Positions 11,690 to 21,759 of a stretch of 64,000 nt of DNA are shown here, piece by piece; position 1 is the first letter of the stretch; each line of letters starts with the position of its first letter. The notes under the pieces were generated by a model, which was given only the letters and a program-made list of their open reading frames with translations, did no database searches and was not told the DNA's origin. Source of the stretch: Triatoma infestans (lineage: Eukaryota; Arthropoda; Insecta; Hemiptera; Reduviidae); the NCBI GenBank assembly GCA_011037195.1, contig JAAEAF010000257.1, positions 124,001-188,000 of the forward strand, written 5' to 3'. Position numbers and translations under genes: made by a program.

Positions 11690-12229
11690 CATTGCTGTGT
11701 AAAGATGAATTGTATTTTTGAATTATCACAACACTTATGTTTTGTCGTTAATTAATGTGTTTAATAATGTACTAGTTACGCAATACTTTCAAAGTGCAAC
11801 ATATTCCGACTTGAAGGTTATTTTCTTTAATTATTTTGTTGTGTTTGTTCAAAAATAATCTATTACCGTGAACAATCTCCGATTTAAATTCCAAGTGAGG
11901 GAATAAATACATCGGAATTGAAGGGTATTTCAAATAAAAGTTCTAAAGATTTACTCATAATTCTTTTGCATTTTCCAACTTTTCTAAAAAACCTTAACAT
12001 ATATTGCGAATTTACCACATTAATTATTGTTATGAACTCTAAACTATATTAACAATACTCTTATTTCCGTAAGATATTATTAATTTCACTAATTACATTA
12101 GTAAATATAAAAAAATTACCATCGCACATGAAAAGTCTAAGGAACAGCTCATAAAGAGCAGGAAAGGTAAACTATTTGATGCCATTGCCATAATTTTGTG
12201 TGAGTAAGTGTAAACATGTTAATCATTTT
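11690..12229. other. AT-rich intergenic DNA
   Basis: Upstream region of the minus-strand defensin-like gene. No convincing regulatory site beyond the TATA box and no further gene were seen. Confidence 0.4.
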
Positions 12230-12780
12230 TGTAATTGTTGTATTTGGGGTTGGAAAGAAGAGACAAACCTGTGTTGAGACTTAACTGAATGAAAGCGTTA
12301 AGCACTGCAAAGATTTTATACTGTATAATTTAGAGTGAGAGTATGGTAGCGGAAAAGAAAGTGACAGATTGCCTGACAGAGTGACGGTTTAAGAACGTTG
12401 GTCGTTGAGTGTTGATGGTTGTTCGAATGGTGTTGAAATGAGAGTGAATTGGCGATCAGGCACCCTTTCTAAGCGCACAGCGGCTAGGCTAGCCCCTACT
12501 CTCTTTAACTTCTCCTTCCAGTGCCTGTATACTTGTCCTTAGATTACCCTTTCTGAGAGCCATGCAGATCCATTACATTTTCTTTATAGTTAAATTTTTG
12601 CGGAAACGGTAATCAGATAATATTTTAATAAATACTTAATTGCAGATTATACATTCCTTTATTTTGGAATTAATAACAAAAATATATTAGAATTCCTAAA
12701 GCTAAAAAAAACAAAAAACATATGAGTTAAAATGTATAAATTAAAAGAGTCCAGGTTAAAATTAATCCATCACACATACA
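12230..12780 (-). mobile_element. 3' LTR of Ty3/gypsy-like element (copy 2)
   Basis: On minus it begins TGTATGTGTG directly after a polypurine tract AAGGGGGGA (12781-12789) and ends CAATTACA, giving TGTA...TACA termini and a length of 551. It follows the pol C-terminus at 13174-12944, as expected for a 3' LTR. No matching 5' LTR is present, so the element is truncated. Confidence 0.65.
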
Positions 12781-12943
12781 TCCCCCCTTAAGAAAAAATA
12801 AACCAAGCAAATAATTAGGTATATTGATCACATTATACAGTCTGTCGGATTTTTAGCATAATGTACTCGTTTAATACATTTTGTTACTTTAGGAGCATCA
12901 TCCTTTGTATTTTCATTGGTGAGGCTCAATGGTTGTGAGTCTT

Positions 12944-13174
12944 TTAGATTGTGTTGACTAGCCAGATAGTTAATATGGATGACAAGAAAGTTGGTTTGAG
13001 GCGATTACGAGATACAAGTTTTTTTTCACCACGAACTAGAATTTCAAAAGTTTTTGTTCCTCTGCGATTTACAGGGTAAAGTCCAGAGTAAGTAGGTGCG
13101 CGCACTTGGTGGAATCTATGAGATGTGCGATCCAGATCTTTGTGAATAAATATGTCTGAAGTATTGTGCCACAA
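12944..13174 (-). pseudogene. Ty3/gypsy pol C-terminus (integrase tail)
   Basis: A 76-codon open frame contains LWHNTS-like and DLDRTSHRFHQVRAP blocks, then SGLYPVNRRGTKTFEILVRG and a terminal SRNRLKP. This is the GPY/F-type tail of Ty3/gypsy integrases (general form: R-V-R-x-P-L...Y-x-G-P-Y...V-x-x-x-R-L-K-P-A). The upstream protease, RT and core integrase are absent, replaced by family-C and other repeats. It is a 3' fragment only. Confidence 0.7.
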
Positions 13175-13334
13175 TGTCTCTTTAGGTTTATTTGAACATT
13201 ATCGACTGATTCGACTTTTAACTTAGTTGAAATGGAAGATTATAACATAAAAAAGCTGCGAATTTTAGAGAAAATTTGTTAATTAAATTTTATTAATTAA
13301 AGTAAAATAAAGTCGTGTGAGTGTTTCACATCAC

Positions 13335-13780
13335 ATTTTTTAAAATTTATTTATTTATTTACTTATTATCTCACACATGTCCTCCTTTCTTTTCTTTCTT
13401 GATGGCATATTTCATTTCTGTCTCTGTTCTATGTTTGTATGCTGACTTGTCATAATTGATCAGCATGATCTCGTTTTTTTTTCCCCTCTACTAGGACTCT
13501 AAATTTAAAAATATTAATTTTTTTTACATCATGTGCAATTTGGAAACCAATATATGTATTTATTCGCATTTCTTGTCCTTAGTGCGTTGTTCATGGTACG
13601 TAAATGTTTTGATTCACATGCTTGTTTTAGGTGTTACTAACCTAAGGTTTTTCCAGGACCGGTGGCGGTCTGCAAACCCAAGGTTGGAGAACACTGATTT
13701 AGATGATGGAAATCGCAGTATAATCAACTAAATTACAATCTATAGGAAAACATAACACATTCTCCCCCCAGAAGCCACCT
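13335..13780. repeat. Block duplicated from 1345-1740
   Basis: Nearly the same sequence as 1345-1740, including the TTGATCAGCATGA and GGCGGTCTGCAAA blocks. No coding sequence is visible. Confidence 0.6.
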
Positions 13781-14133
13781 TATAATGGGTATGAGAAGGA
13801 AAGAATTGGGTTTAAAAGAAGAAATAAACTGGAAATAATGCTGAACCTGTATAATCAGAAAATAACAAAAACTGCCAGGACTTTACACGAATATAGAAAT
13901 TGGTAGAGAGAGATTTGGAGTGAGTGAAGAGAAGGGTAGTAGTTGGGTGCTGACGCGTTGTAACTGCTCTATAAGCTGTTCTAAAGACTGTCCTGTGTAG
14001 GGCTTGCGCAGCTGTATTTAAACAGAGCCTCCCACTACAGTCGAGCCTGCGTAGTGAGTGAGACTCTCAATTTTGTGTGTGTGTGTGTCTCTCTCTCTCT
14101 CTCTTTAGGTCCCTCTCTTCGAAACCTATTACA
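13781..14133 (+). mobile_element. LTR-like element A2, copy 2
   Basis: Starts TATAATGGG, ends CCTATTACA, and is flanked by CACCT at 13776-13780 and 14134-14138. A TG/TC microsatellite lies near its right end. Same family as 1741-2086 and 51122-52044. Confidence 0.55.
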
Positions 14134-14156
14134 CACCTTAAATGAAAAATATCTCA

Positions 14157-14400
14157 AACAAAGCTTGTAGCTGTTAGTGTAGTTGATATACCAAATTTTA
14201 TCGAAAATCTGTAGAGCCATTTTTGCTAAAATCGTCAAAAAAAAGTGATAAACCCAATAGTATCCTGAAAAATCCTATATATATAGAAAGAGAGAGAGAG
14301 TGTGAGAGAGACTTCAACACGTCTGTTTCAGGTGAAACCTCAATATTAACAACTTTACCAATCACAGTACTTCCTGTTGCTAAAAATAAGAGAAAGTAAA
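14157..14400 (+). repeat. Truncated family-C repeat
   Basis: Ends with CTAAAAATAAGAGAAAGTAAAA, the family-C right end; copy 1 of the duplication lacks most of this segment. Read on the minus strand it can look like a second exon for the signal-peptide exon at 14489-14564, but its match to family-C ends argues against that. Confidence 0.5.
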
Positions 14401-14488
14401 AATAAGTGAGAGACACATGTAAACATAATAGAAATATGCTGAATTTTGAATACAAATAAATCATATATACTATAATCTTGTTCTTTAC

Positions 14489-14564
14489 CGGCCAATGCTG
14501 AATCTCTTAGCAGACAGGTTATACAAATGAAAAACAGAATTGTGAGCAGCTTCATGTTTGCCAA
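14489..14564 (-). pseudogene. Orphan signal-peptide exon, copy 2
   Basis: Same 25 codons plus one base as 2290-2215 with one residue changed near the cleavage site (Ala for Thr), followed by the same GTAAAG donor. The frame and splice donor are kept in both copies. No second exon with cysteines was found downstream on the minus strand. Confidence 0.4.
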
Positions 14565-15199
14565 CTTGACAAATTAAAATTTACCCCTTTACATACATAT
14601 ATCTATATTAACTCATAAAAAAAAATCCTATAAAATATTATTGTTTTATTGGTAATAAAAAATTTTATTTATACATTTTTGTTTATTATAGAATTGGAAA
14701 CAATGGTCTAATAAAAATTTTATTTTGTTTTGTAATCTATTAATTTTATGCTCGTATATCCATTTTGTCGATTTTTTTTTTTAAATAAAAAAATCTGGTG
14801 CATCACATAGTTGCATTGACACATTGTCTTTAAATTTATACTTTTTACTAAGTATTTAGTAACATTTCATAAGATTTCATTAAGTGAAGTTTGTGAAGGA
14901 GCCACGACCTTCCAGCGACCCTGGAAGTTCTCAAAATTAATTTGCTCAGAAAACAATTTCAAACAAAAGTAGATGGGGTTCTAAATGTATTTAATATACC
15001 AAGTTTATTATTTATTGCCTAAAGAAACTATACTTTTCTATGGCAAGAGATTGACCTCTGCTGAGAGCTGAACAAAAAATACATTATAAACATTACATTA
15101 AACATCAAAGTAATAAAATAATATTAAATACTTAATTAATAAAGTAGATAGTAATAATGATTTAAATAGACTTTATTCATTTATACAAATTATTTCAGG

Positions 15200-15590
15200 G
15201 ATGAGTTTGAGGGATCTCCTCGTAGGTGTTATAAATAATACAAACCTATGTATACGATTTCCTCAAATATAAAATAAAAAACATGGTTTAACTTTTCTTT
15301 ATTTTCTATATCTAGTAAATTAGCATAAACATAAGAACTGAGTGAAGGTAAATAGCTATTTAACAACCTCCGCTAATTTAACAACATTCCAAAATAAAGT
15401 GCGTAATATTATCATTTTTGCCCTCCGCACAAGTAAAGCAAGCTCTTTTAGGGTCAAATAAATGGTCTATTCCATTATAAAAAATCCTAGGTAACGAACG
15501 ATCACTAGCTACTCTAATTTGAACTATCAATCTGGTTTTAATGATATTGCACCTAATATTTACATATGAACTACCATTAGCCAAGGGACA
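15200..15590 (-). mobile_element. C-terminal fragment of a non-LTR retrotransposon
   Basis: A 68-codon frame (15584-15378) ends with LFDPKRACFTCAEGKNDN and then ITHFILECC: a C-x2-C...H-x4-C knuckle of the kind found at the end of Jockey/R1-type ORF2. It is an insertion relative to copy 1 of the duplicated block, which has no equivalent near 3 kb. Confidence 0.5.
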
Positions 15591-15774
15591 GACTTATCAA
15601 TCTATGTGAGTGTATGTTATGATATATGAGTGTATCTATATGAAGAGTTGAGTACTTCGTTGCTGTCAGTGCTTAAGCATTTTTTGTAAAATTTTAAAGA
15701 AAGATGTTTCAAGTTATTAGAGACCACGTCAGCATGCTGCACCTTCCAGATATCCTCCAAGTTTATTATAGCCC

Positions 15775-16293
15775 ATTCACTCACACGACTTTCTCTTGCT
15801 GCAGTTTACACAGATTTAAATGATAAATTTTCCTTCAAGCTTATAATTTTAACTAAATGTTGATTTGTTTTCAATTTTCTATCAATTTGAGAATCTAAAC
15901 TTAATAAAATGACATTTTTTTGAAGATAACATCCACCGCCACTCCTCCAAAACTTCTTTAAATGAACTTTCTCAGAGCAAAAGTGAACCATTCATTAACA
16001 TTCATTAACAAAAGTGATAAGGTCTCTGTGTTCATCGCTAGTGTAACAAATTTAATGAAATCTGTTGTTTTGTTTTTAACGATAGAATCGTAGAAAACTA
16101 AAATATCTTCAGAACAAACGCAGTTCCAGTGTTAACCGAATTTTCTTCAAACTCAAAATTTTGAAAACGTATTTAATTCTAATTAATATTATTTAGATGA
16201 CAGGATTGTATAATAAACTGAAATTTCGCTATGGTGGAAACATAATCTCACCCTTCCTTCTATAGTACCCTTAAATTAATTTTTCCGAAGAAA
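15775..16293 (+). repeat. Family-C repeat, left part (split by an LTR element)
   Basis: Matches 2945-3470. It is interrupted after GAAGAAA by the LTR element 16294-18458 and resumes at 18459-18596. Confidence 0.65.
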
Positions 16294-16414
16294 TATAGTG
16301 GAATCAGTTATCGGATGTATCGGATCCCACCGGTGCCACCAGATGTAGTGGAATCTTTATTGTGATTCCTATGGTATGTAGTAGAAGTCTTGAAGAGGGC
16401 GGAAGTTAGTTTAG

Positions 16415-17833
16415 CCCATTTTCAGCGAAAGGTTCATATACGAACCATTATTTAAAACATTTAAAAAAAATATTATTTAACAGGAAACTGTGTTTAGATT
16501 TTGACTGTGTCTTTATGAAGGTTTCTTATAGCTGAATTAATTTTTTCAAAGCAAAATGCTTCTTATTATTTACTCCATCTATCGTTGAATTACTGAAAAA
16601 TTGCAGACAGGAATAAGGTTTAAGTAATTTTTTATTTTTTCTAAAAAAAAAAATTTTTTGTTTACTATTTTGAGGATTTTTATTCTGGAGGGTTCATTAA
16701 TCATAACGGATAAGTTCTAAAAATTATTATCATAGATTTTATTAATTAAAAATGGACCGAAGCTTAATGGTGCGTTAGCGAACCATTGGCCGAAACCGTT
16801 GCACATCGATTTCTCAGTAGGCTTGCCTGTCAGTGCAGGCTTACACTTGTTTCAGCAGTTACAAACATGTTTCTCTAATATCGATATCTACACTTTTACA
16901 ATATAACATTCATTACATTGTCAGCTATTGTTCAGCAACCAAGTGTTACATTTTTGTTACTGTTTTTTTTTTCTTCAACTTTTTTGAAAAATACGTACGG
17001 AATAAAGCCGTTATCAAACGTACAGAGGTACGATAGAAATAACAGAAAAGATGTTATGATACCTCAGCCGAATGCGGTAACAATATATAATAAGAATATG
17101 GGTGGAGTAGATCTTCATGATAATGTGATCGCCAATTACCGAATAAAAATTAGAGGTAAAAAGTGGTGGTGGCCACTTTTTATCAATCTTTTAGATAGCA
17201 TAGCTGTAAATGCATGGAAAATTCACTGCCTTACTTCAAATAAAATGTAACAGATAGAATTTAAGTCTATTGTGGCTAGAACACTTATAAGGTTAGAGAA
17301 TGAACCAATTATTCGAAATCCTGCACCACAGCCAGAAAACCCTACAAAAGGAAGACCACCAAAAAATGCTGTGCCAGTCGAAATAAGATTTGACAATGTT
17401 GGGCATTTGATTGTGAGAGAAAAAGAAAGTGCTAGGAGAAGGTGTAAAATTTGTAAAAACCATACCATTTATATGTGCAAGAAATGTTACATCTGCACCC
17501 GGAATGTTTTGAGGGGTATCATACAAAATAACATATTATAGAACTTATGTAAATACAGTAAAATTTTTATTTCTTGTTTGTATTTAAGTAAGTAAACGTG
17601 TGCGAAATGGAAATTTAATTTAGTATAAATGCTATTGTTAAAATATACCTGAAAATCCCCACTGAGACAATGGTTTCAGCCAATGGTTCGTATACGAACC
17701 ATTTTATTTTTAATTTCCGGTTGAAAATAAAAAAAAATAAAAACATTTTTTTTATAAATTTAGATGTTACCTAATCAGTGAAAAACAAAAAAAAATGAAA
17801 ATTTAATTTTTGATATACCTGGCCGAATATGGG
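16415..17833 (+). mobile_element. piggyBac-like transposon with TTAG target duplication
   Basis: Ends are CCCATTTTC... and ...GAATATGGG, flanked by TTAG (16411-16414 and 17834-17837). The uninterrupted LTR at 51222-51848 (opposite strand) shows the empty site with a single TTAG, fixing both ends. Palindromes GGTTCATATACGAACC (16431-16446) and GGTTCGTATACGAACC (17685-17700) lie near the left end and about 130 bp inside the right end and may be transposase-binding sites. piggyBac normally targets TTAA, so TTAG is a variant. At 1419 bp the element is shorter than an autonomous copy. Confidence 0.85.
16990..17541 (+). pseudogene. piggyBac transposase, C-terminal part with one nonsense codon
   Basis: One frame carries VTIYNKNMGGVDLHDN, YRIKIRGKKWWWPLF and NAWKIHC, the conserved region holding the third catalytic Asp (MGGVD) and the following Trp-rich motif of piggyBac transposases. 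A stop codon at 17248-17250 interrupts it, and the same frame continues to a cysteine-rich end, CKICKNHTIYMCKKC, matching the family's C-terminal zinc-binding domain. The N-terminal half with the first two catalytic Asp is missing, so the protein is not functional. Confidence 0.8.
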
Positions 17834-18458
17834 TTAGAGATTTTTGGAAGTTAGAGCTCGAATTACTAACACTGAATTTATAAAAATAGACTATATTTTT
17901 ACAGTAATTTAAATGTGAGAAATGGTAACTATTAACATGAAATACTTAGATAATTTAAAGTTAACAAATAATTTATGATGATTAAAATAAAGAAACTAAG
18001 ATGCACAATTATGAAAATAAGTATAAGTAAAACCGGTATAGGGACGCGGAACTGCTGCTCGTATAATGATGTACTCGTGTATAATAATCCCTTCTTCCAG
18101 CGGAACGAAGTTTATATTAGTGTTACTCACACACTGTCAGATGTGTAAGCAACACTTACACCAAGACATCTCTCCTAGCGTGCGACCTTGTGCGACCTTG
18201 GTTAGTTCGGTGACCAGTGATTAAGGCCAGTGGCCAGCTTTATCGGTACTTGCTTTGATGTAAAGTATTGACCCTTGTATTGAAAAGGGTTTCGTTTGTT
18301 TGGCCACGGCCTTGTCTTGAAGACAGCGGCCGGCTAGGCCACTAGTTATAAATTATCCTTTATTCCTGCCATCCTTTGTGAAGATAGCAGCTGGCTGGAA
18401 CCACTTTGACATTGCTATGACTTTGATACCATTGCTATGACTTTGATATGTCATTACA

Positions 18459-18596
18459 GAAACGTGTCAAATAAAAGTTGTAACTCCTTATATGTATAGT
18501 TAATATATCAAGTTTGAAGAAAATCATTTAAGCTGTTTCTAAGAAAATCGCAAAAACTGAAAGAACTATGTAGTAAAGTGTTACTTCCGGTTGAGA
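18459..18596 (+). repeat. Family-C repeat, right part
   Basis: Continues the family-C copy cut by the LTR element; matches 3450-3600. Confidence 0.6.
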
Positions 18597-18599
18597 CAA

Positions 18600-18895
18600 T
18601 AGATGCTTCTTTGGCCTAGCGAAATCATTACAAGCAGTCTGATCTTCATGTAAACGAAAACCAGGCTATATAAAAGCCTTATTCGCCCAGTAATGTCGCA
18701 TGCTTCACAAGCTTGGACTATTCTTAAAGCTGATGAAAAATAATACCTTGCATTATGCAGGTAGAGTGTTTTTTTATTTTTTTATTTTACTCTGATTCAT
18801 TTTTGGCGCCATGAGAGATGAGTGCATATGGAGGATCAGAAGAAACAAGAAGTTGTGTGTTTTATATGGACTGGCAGACATCGTATATATGATAA
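18600..18895 (+). mobile_element. RTE/L2-like non-LTR fragment (duplicate of 4330-4610)
   Basis: Same sequence as 4330-4610 with small indels. The shared block ends sharply at GATAAG (18895), after which a Penelope-like repeat starts here while copy 1 continues as LINE. Confidence 0.65.
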
Positions 18896-19240
18896 GTGCT
18901 AATAAAGATTCTCGACCGATCTAATAATAACTAAAGGAGATCTCGAGAAGCGATCAATAAAATGTACACTTTTTTAAAAATCTTTTCCAACGTTTCAACA
19001 AATTTATTGTCTTCTTCAGGGATAAAATTAAAAAAAAATTAATCGGTGTTACATATAATTTCCATAAAACAAACTAAACACAAAATATGTACTAAACAAA
19101 AACTTGATATGGCAGTGAGAGTTGCTAACTATATGAGCTACATCATCATAAGTGATGATAGCTCATATAGTTTCATTTCTGATGATGTAGCTTAGCAACT
19201 CTCTCTGCCATATCAAGTTTTTCTTTTTCTGTCCTTCTTT
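18896..19240 (-). mobile_element. Penelope-like terminal repeat with hammerhead-like motif
   Basis: Shares its sequence with 62830-63015 in the other orientation. On minus, 19024-18986 reads CCCTGAAGA, a short helix, then GAAACGTTGG, a pattern seen in terminal repeats of Penelope-like elements. Positions 19103-19217 form an imperfect palindrome with arms of about 40 bp (CTTGATATGGCAG...). Confidence 0.45.
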
Positions 19241-19269
19241 TTTTTCGCATCTTAAATATTATATAAATG

Positions 19270-19855
19270 GTGAAATGTAATTGGTGTGGATTGGTGTGAT
19301 GTGTATTTGTGGTAGTGGCTTGTGGCGTGAGCGGTTTAGTAAAGGGCTTGTATGTATGTTCAAAGAGAAGAGAAGTGTCAGAAATAAGAAAGTAGTAACC
19401 ATTGCTAACAATAAATATATTCTATTAAAATAATAACTACAAGTTGTTTGTAATGAATGTATAAAATTATTAATTTATTGTGGAAACTAGTTAGATTGAT
19501 TTTACTTAATGTTAACACTTAAACTGGCACTGTTGTTTACTGGTAGAATATCTAGCTTAGATGTTTTTCTTTGAAGGCAGAATATAGACTCTCTTGAAAG
19601 GATGCCTTCTAATTGTTAGTTCAAATCTTTTCAAATAATGCTGGTATGACTGGAGGTAGTGTATGGTCTTATGCTAACGTTTCGTGTCTCTTTGTCTCTT
19701 CAGTAGCAATGCCCTAAATTAGAGTACCTGGCTCTTTCCCCTTCACTAAAATACACTATTTAAAACTAGCTAAAAATTAACAAAATTATTTCAGTAAACT
19801 ATTTTCAAAATTCTTATTTTTCCATTTCTTTCTTCCACTACAGTGGTAATGCCAT
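19270..19855 (-). mobile_element. LTR-B copy
   Basis: Contains the LTR-B landmarks GTGAGCGGTTTAGTAAA, AATAAATATATT, GGCACTG and CATTTCTTTCTTCCACTACA in the order seen at 26501-27008. The primer-binding site beside the 31.6-kb copy fixes the strand. No ORF. Confidence 0.55.
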
Positions 19856-19884
19856 AAATTGTACGTAAGTGGTAGTTTAAGGGA

Positions 19885-20245
19885 AGCTTATTTGATCGCA
19901 AAATAACAACAATTTTGTTAGAAAAATGTTTTAAATAATACAAGTGATAAGTATTTATGTATTTATAATATAATTATCAAAGTTTAAAGAATATCTGTCC
20001 AGTCAATTTCAAGAAAATCGCATCAAATCGAAAGATCTATCCATTAAAGTCGCACAGTGTTGGATTTTGTATAAAACTTTAGTGTCTGATACAATATTTG
20101 TGATGAATAAATATTTTGTTTACACAAACACACACACACATTCGGACTCAGGTGTTCTCAAAATATGTATTTCCAATCAAATTCAATTTCAAAAAATCTA
20201 ACGCTATCACAAAACTTGTTCCTATATCAATAAGAGAAAGTAAAA
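19885..20245 (+). repeat. Family-C repeat copy
   Basis: Contains AAAATCGCATCAAATCGAAAG, a CA microsatellite and ends AATAAGAGAAAGTAAAAA. Confidence 0.55.
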
Positions 20246-20302
20246 ATAAAAACGTCTAACTAAAGAAGTTTTAAAATTCAATCAATAAATTTTATGATTA
20301 AT

Positions 20303-20306
<4 letters not shown>

Positions 20307-20333
<27 letters not shown>
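20307..20333. repeat. (AAT)n microsatellite
   Basis: About nine AAT units. Several such tracts in this window are 3' tails of non-LTR elements or SINEs, but no element body is recognisable here. Confidence 0.8.
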
Positions 20334-20339
<6 letters not shown>

Positions 20340-20885
20340 GGATGAGCTCAATGGACGCAGAAGTCCAGGTTTGAGCTATTTTTAGATCGGAAATGGGCAT
20401 ATTTTGAATAACTACAAAATACTGCACAATTGCAGGCAGTGCTCTGAAAAAACAGGTATTTAATCGACGTAATTTTTTCCTTTTATATTTAGGACCTAAT
20501 ATTGTATTCTCAATTATCTTCAGAATAACCTTCTTCTATTTCCTTTCCTTTTCCAGTAGACTGGCTTTTCCAGTGCTTGAAAAAACTTTAACCCTTATTT
20601 TTTATTGTAAATAGATAAATAAAACTAGTAAATCGATTCATATCAATATTAGTTATGACCAAAATTTTATTTTAATTACTGTATATCAAATTAAAATTCA
20701 CAACAATGAACTCGTGAAATCTACTTAATGCTGCTATTATTCCATTGCCGAATTATCATATCAGAATAGTTGCTATTCTTTTGGAGTTATAGATATTCAG
20801 TCTGAAAGGGAAATTTCTAATATGAATCCATATAAATTTCATATAGTATTATAATAAATGATTCCATGTATGCTTTCTTTTTCAG
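20334..20885. other. Upstream of the orphan defensin exon; no first exon seen
   Basis: Every ATG from 19.9 to 20.88 kb on the plus strand was read for a signal peptide followed by a phase-1 donor; none was found. The DNA is AT-rich and otherwise featureless. Confidence 0.5.
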
Positions 20886-21028
20886 AACATCATCATTATC
20901 GTTTGAAGAGATTCACTTGTCAATTTCCACCCGTTATTCGCGAAATAATGTGCACCAGAAGTTGCGTAATGCAGTTAGGTAGTGGTCATAGAGGTTTCTG
21001 TCTGAAAGGAATATGCCACTGCAGGTAA
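20886..21028 (+). CDS. Defensin-like exon 2, first exon not found
   Basis: Preceded by a good acceptor (CTTTCTTTTTCAG) and read in phase 1, the exon gives a short propeptide with EHHHYRL, a KR processing site, and a mature part of 38 residues with C-x10-C-x3-C-x11-C-x4-C-x-C, ending HCR and TAA. It aligns with exon 2 of the 11.4-kb paralogue through the His-rich propeptide, RFTC, C-x-R-S-C-x-M-Q-L-G and GIC. All six cysteines are present and the frame is clean. A signal-peptide exon should lie upstream; LTR-B, Penelope-like and LINE insertions occupy 18.6-19.9 kb, so it is displaced or lost. AATAAA occurs about 50 bases after the stop. Confidence 0.75.
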
Positions 21029-21188
21029 CTTATTATTTTGTTTAAATTGTAATGGAGATGATTGGTGGTTATTATCTTGTAATAATAAACAACAATTAAA
21101 ATGCATTGTGTTAATTTTTTCCAAACTTCGTCCTCTTTATTTCCCTCTATGTGTACTTATGGGCAATTTACACCCATCTAATTATCCC

Positions 21189-21657
21189 TGTAATGGAACG
21201 TCAACACATATTTCCGGGTCACATTGCCATGTCTTATTTTAGGCGTGCCATAACAGCAACCGATCATAAAGCACCGCCAACGGCTACAAGTCACATGAGG
21301 TGTGGATATGTCTCCCAACCATAAATTCTAGCCGAGGCATCGACGATATTGGAAGGGGAAGTTAAGGAGTAGTAGGGAATATTGTGATACACTTATAACA
21401 GCGCTCAACCCACACTCTCTTTCATTGAATTCTCAATCAATAACCATCGTTCAACAAGTCTACATGAACAACAATAGACACCGTCACTCTGCTAGTCAGT
21501 CTGTCACTCTCTCTTATCGCGATAATATATTCTTCTGTAAGTTTTACAGTGTAAAGTCCTTGTAATTCTCATTACTTATATAATATACGCAGTGTTCAGT
21601 AAGTGTAACTTATCTCTGTCCTAATTTCTAAATTCATCTCTAAAAAACTCCATTACA
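21189..21657. mobile_element. Solo LTR with 4-bp target duplication
   Basis: Begins TGTAATGGAACG, ends CTCCATTACA and is flanked by TCCC (21185-21188 and 21658-21661). The 469-bp length and TG...CA ends fit a Ty3/gypsy-type solo LTR. No internal sequence remains. Confidence 0.75.
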
Positions 21658-21759
21658 TCCCATTTTTGAGAGGGCACTACTGATTGTTTTTGCCTTAAAC
21701 AGTACAAAATATATAGTCATCTATTTGCAACGAAACAGGTTATCGAAATATATAATCTA

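Larger units (their letters stand above)
16294..18458 (-). mobile_element. LTR retrotransposon remnant: one LTR, primer-binding site and the end of the second LTR
   Basis: Flanked by GAAA on both sides (16290-16293 and 18459-18462). Read on minus: LTR from TGTAATGACATATC (18458) to GATTCCACTACA (16344), then TGGTGGCACCGGTGGGAT just inside it, a tRNA-Leu-type primer-binding site, then a few bases and a second LTR end, GATTCCACTATA. Almost all internal sequence is lost. The LTR itself is split by the piggyBac at 16415-17833. A solo LTR of the same family is at 51222-51848. Confidence 0.75.

Noticed and set aside
11926..11934. A kappa-B-like site upstream of the minus-strand defensin gene
   Set aside because: GGGTATTTC is a poor match to the GGGRNNYYCC form and is not repeated in the other defensin promoter.
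14320..14390. A possible second exon (TTTTTAG acceptor and an open frame) for the orphan signal-peptide exon at 14489-14564
   Set aside because: The segment matches the right end of the family-C repeat and is absent from the other copy of the duplicated block.
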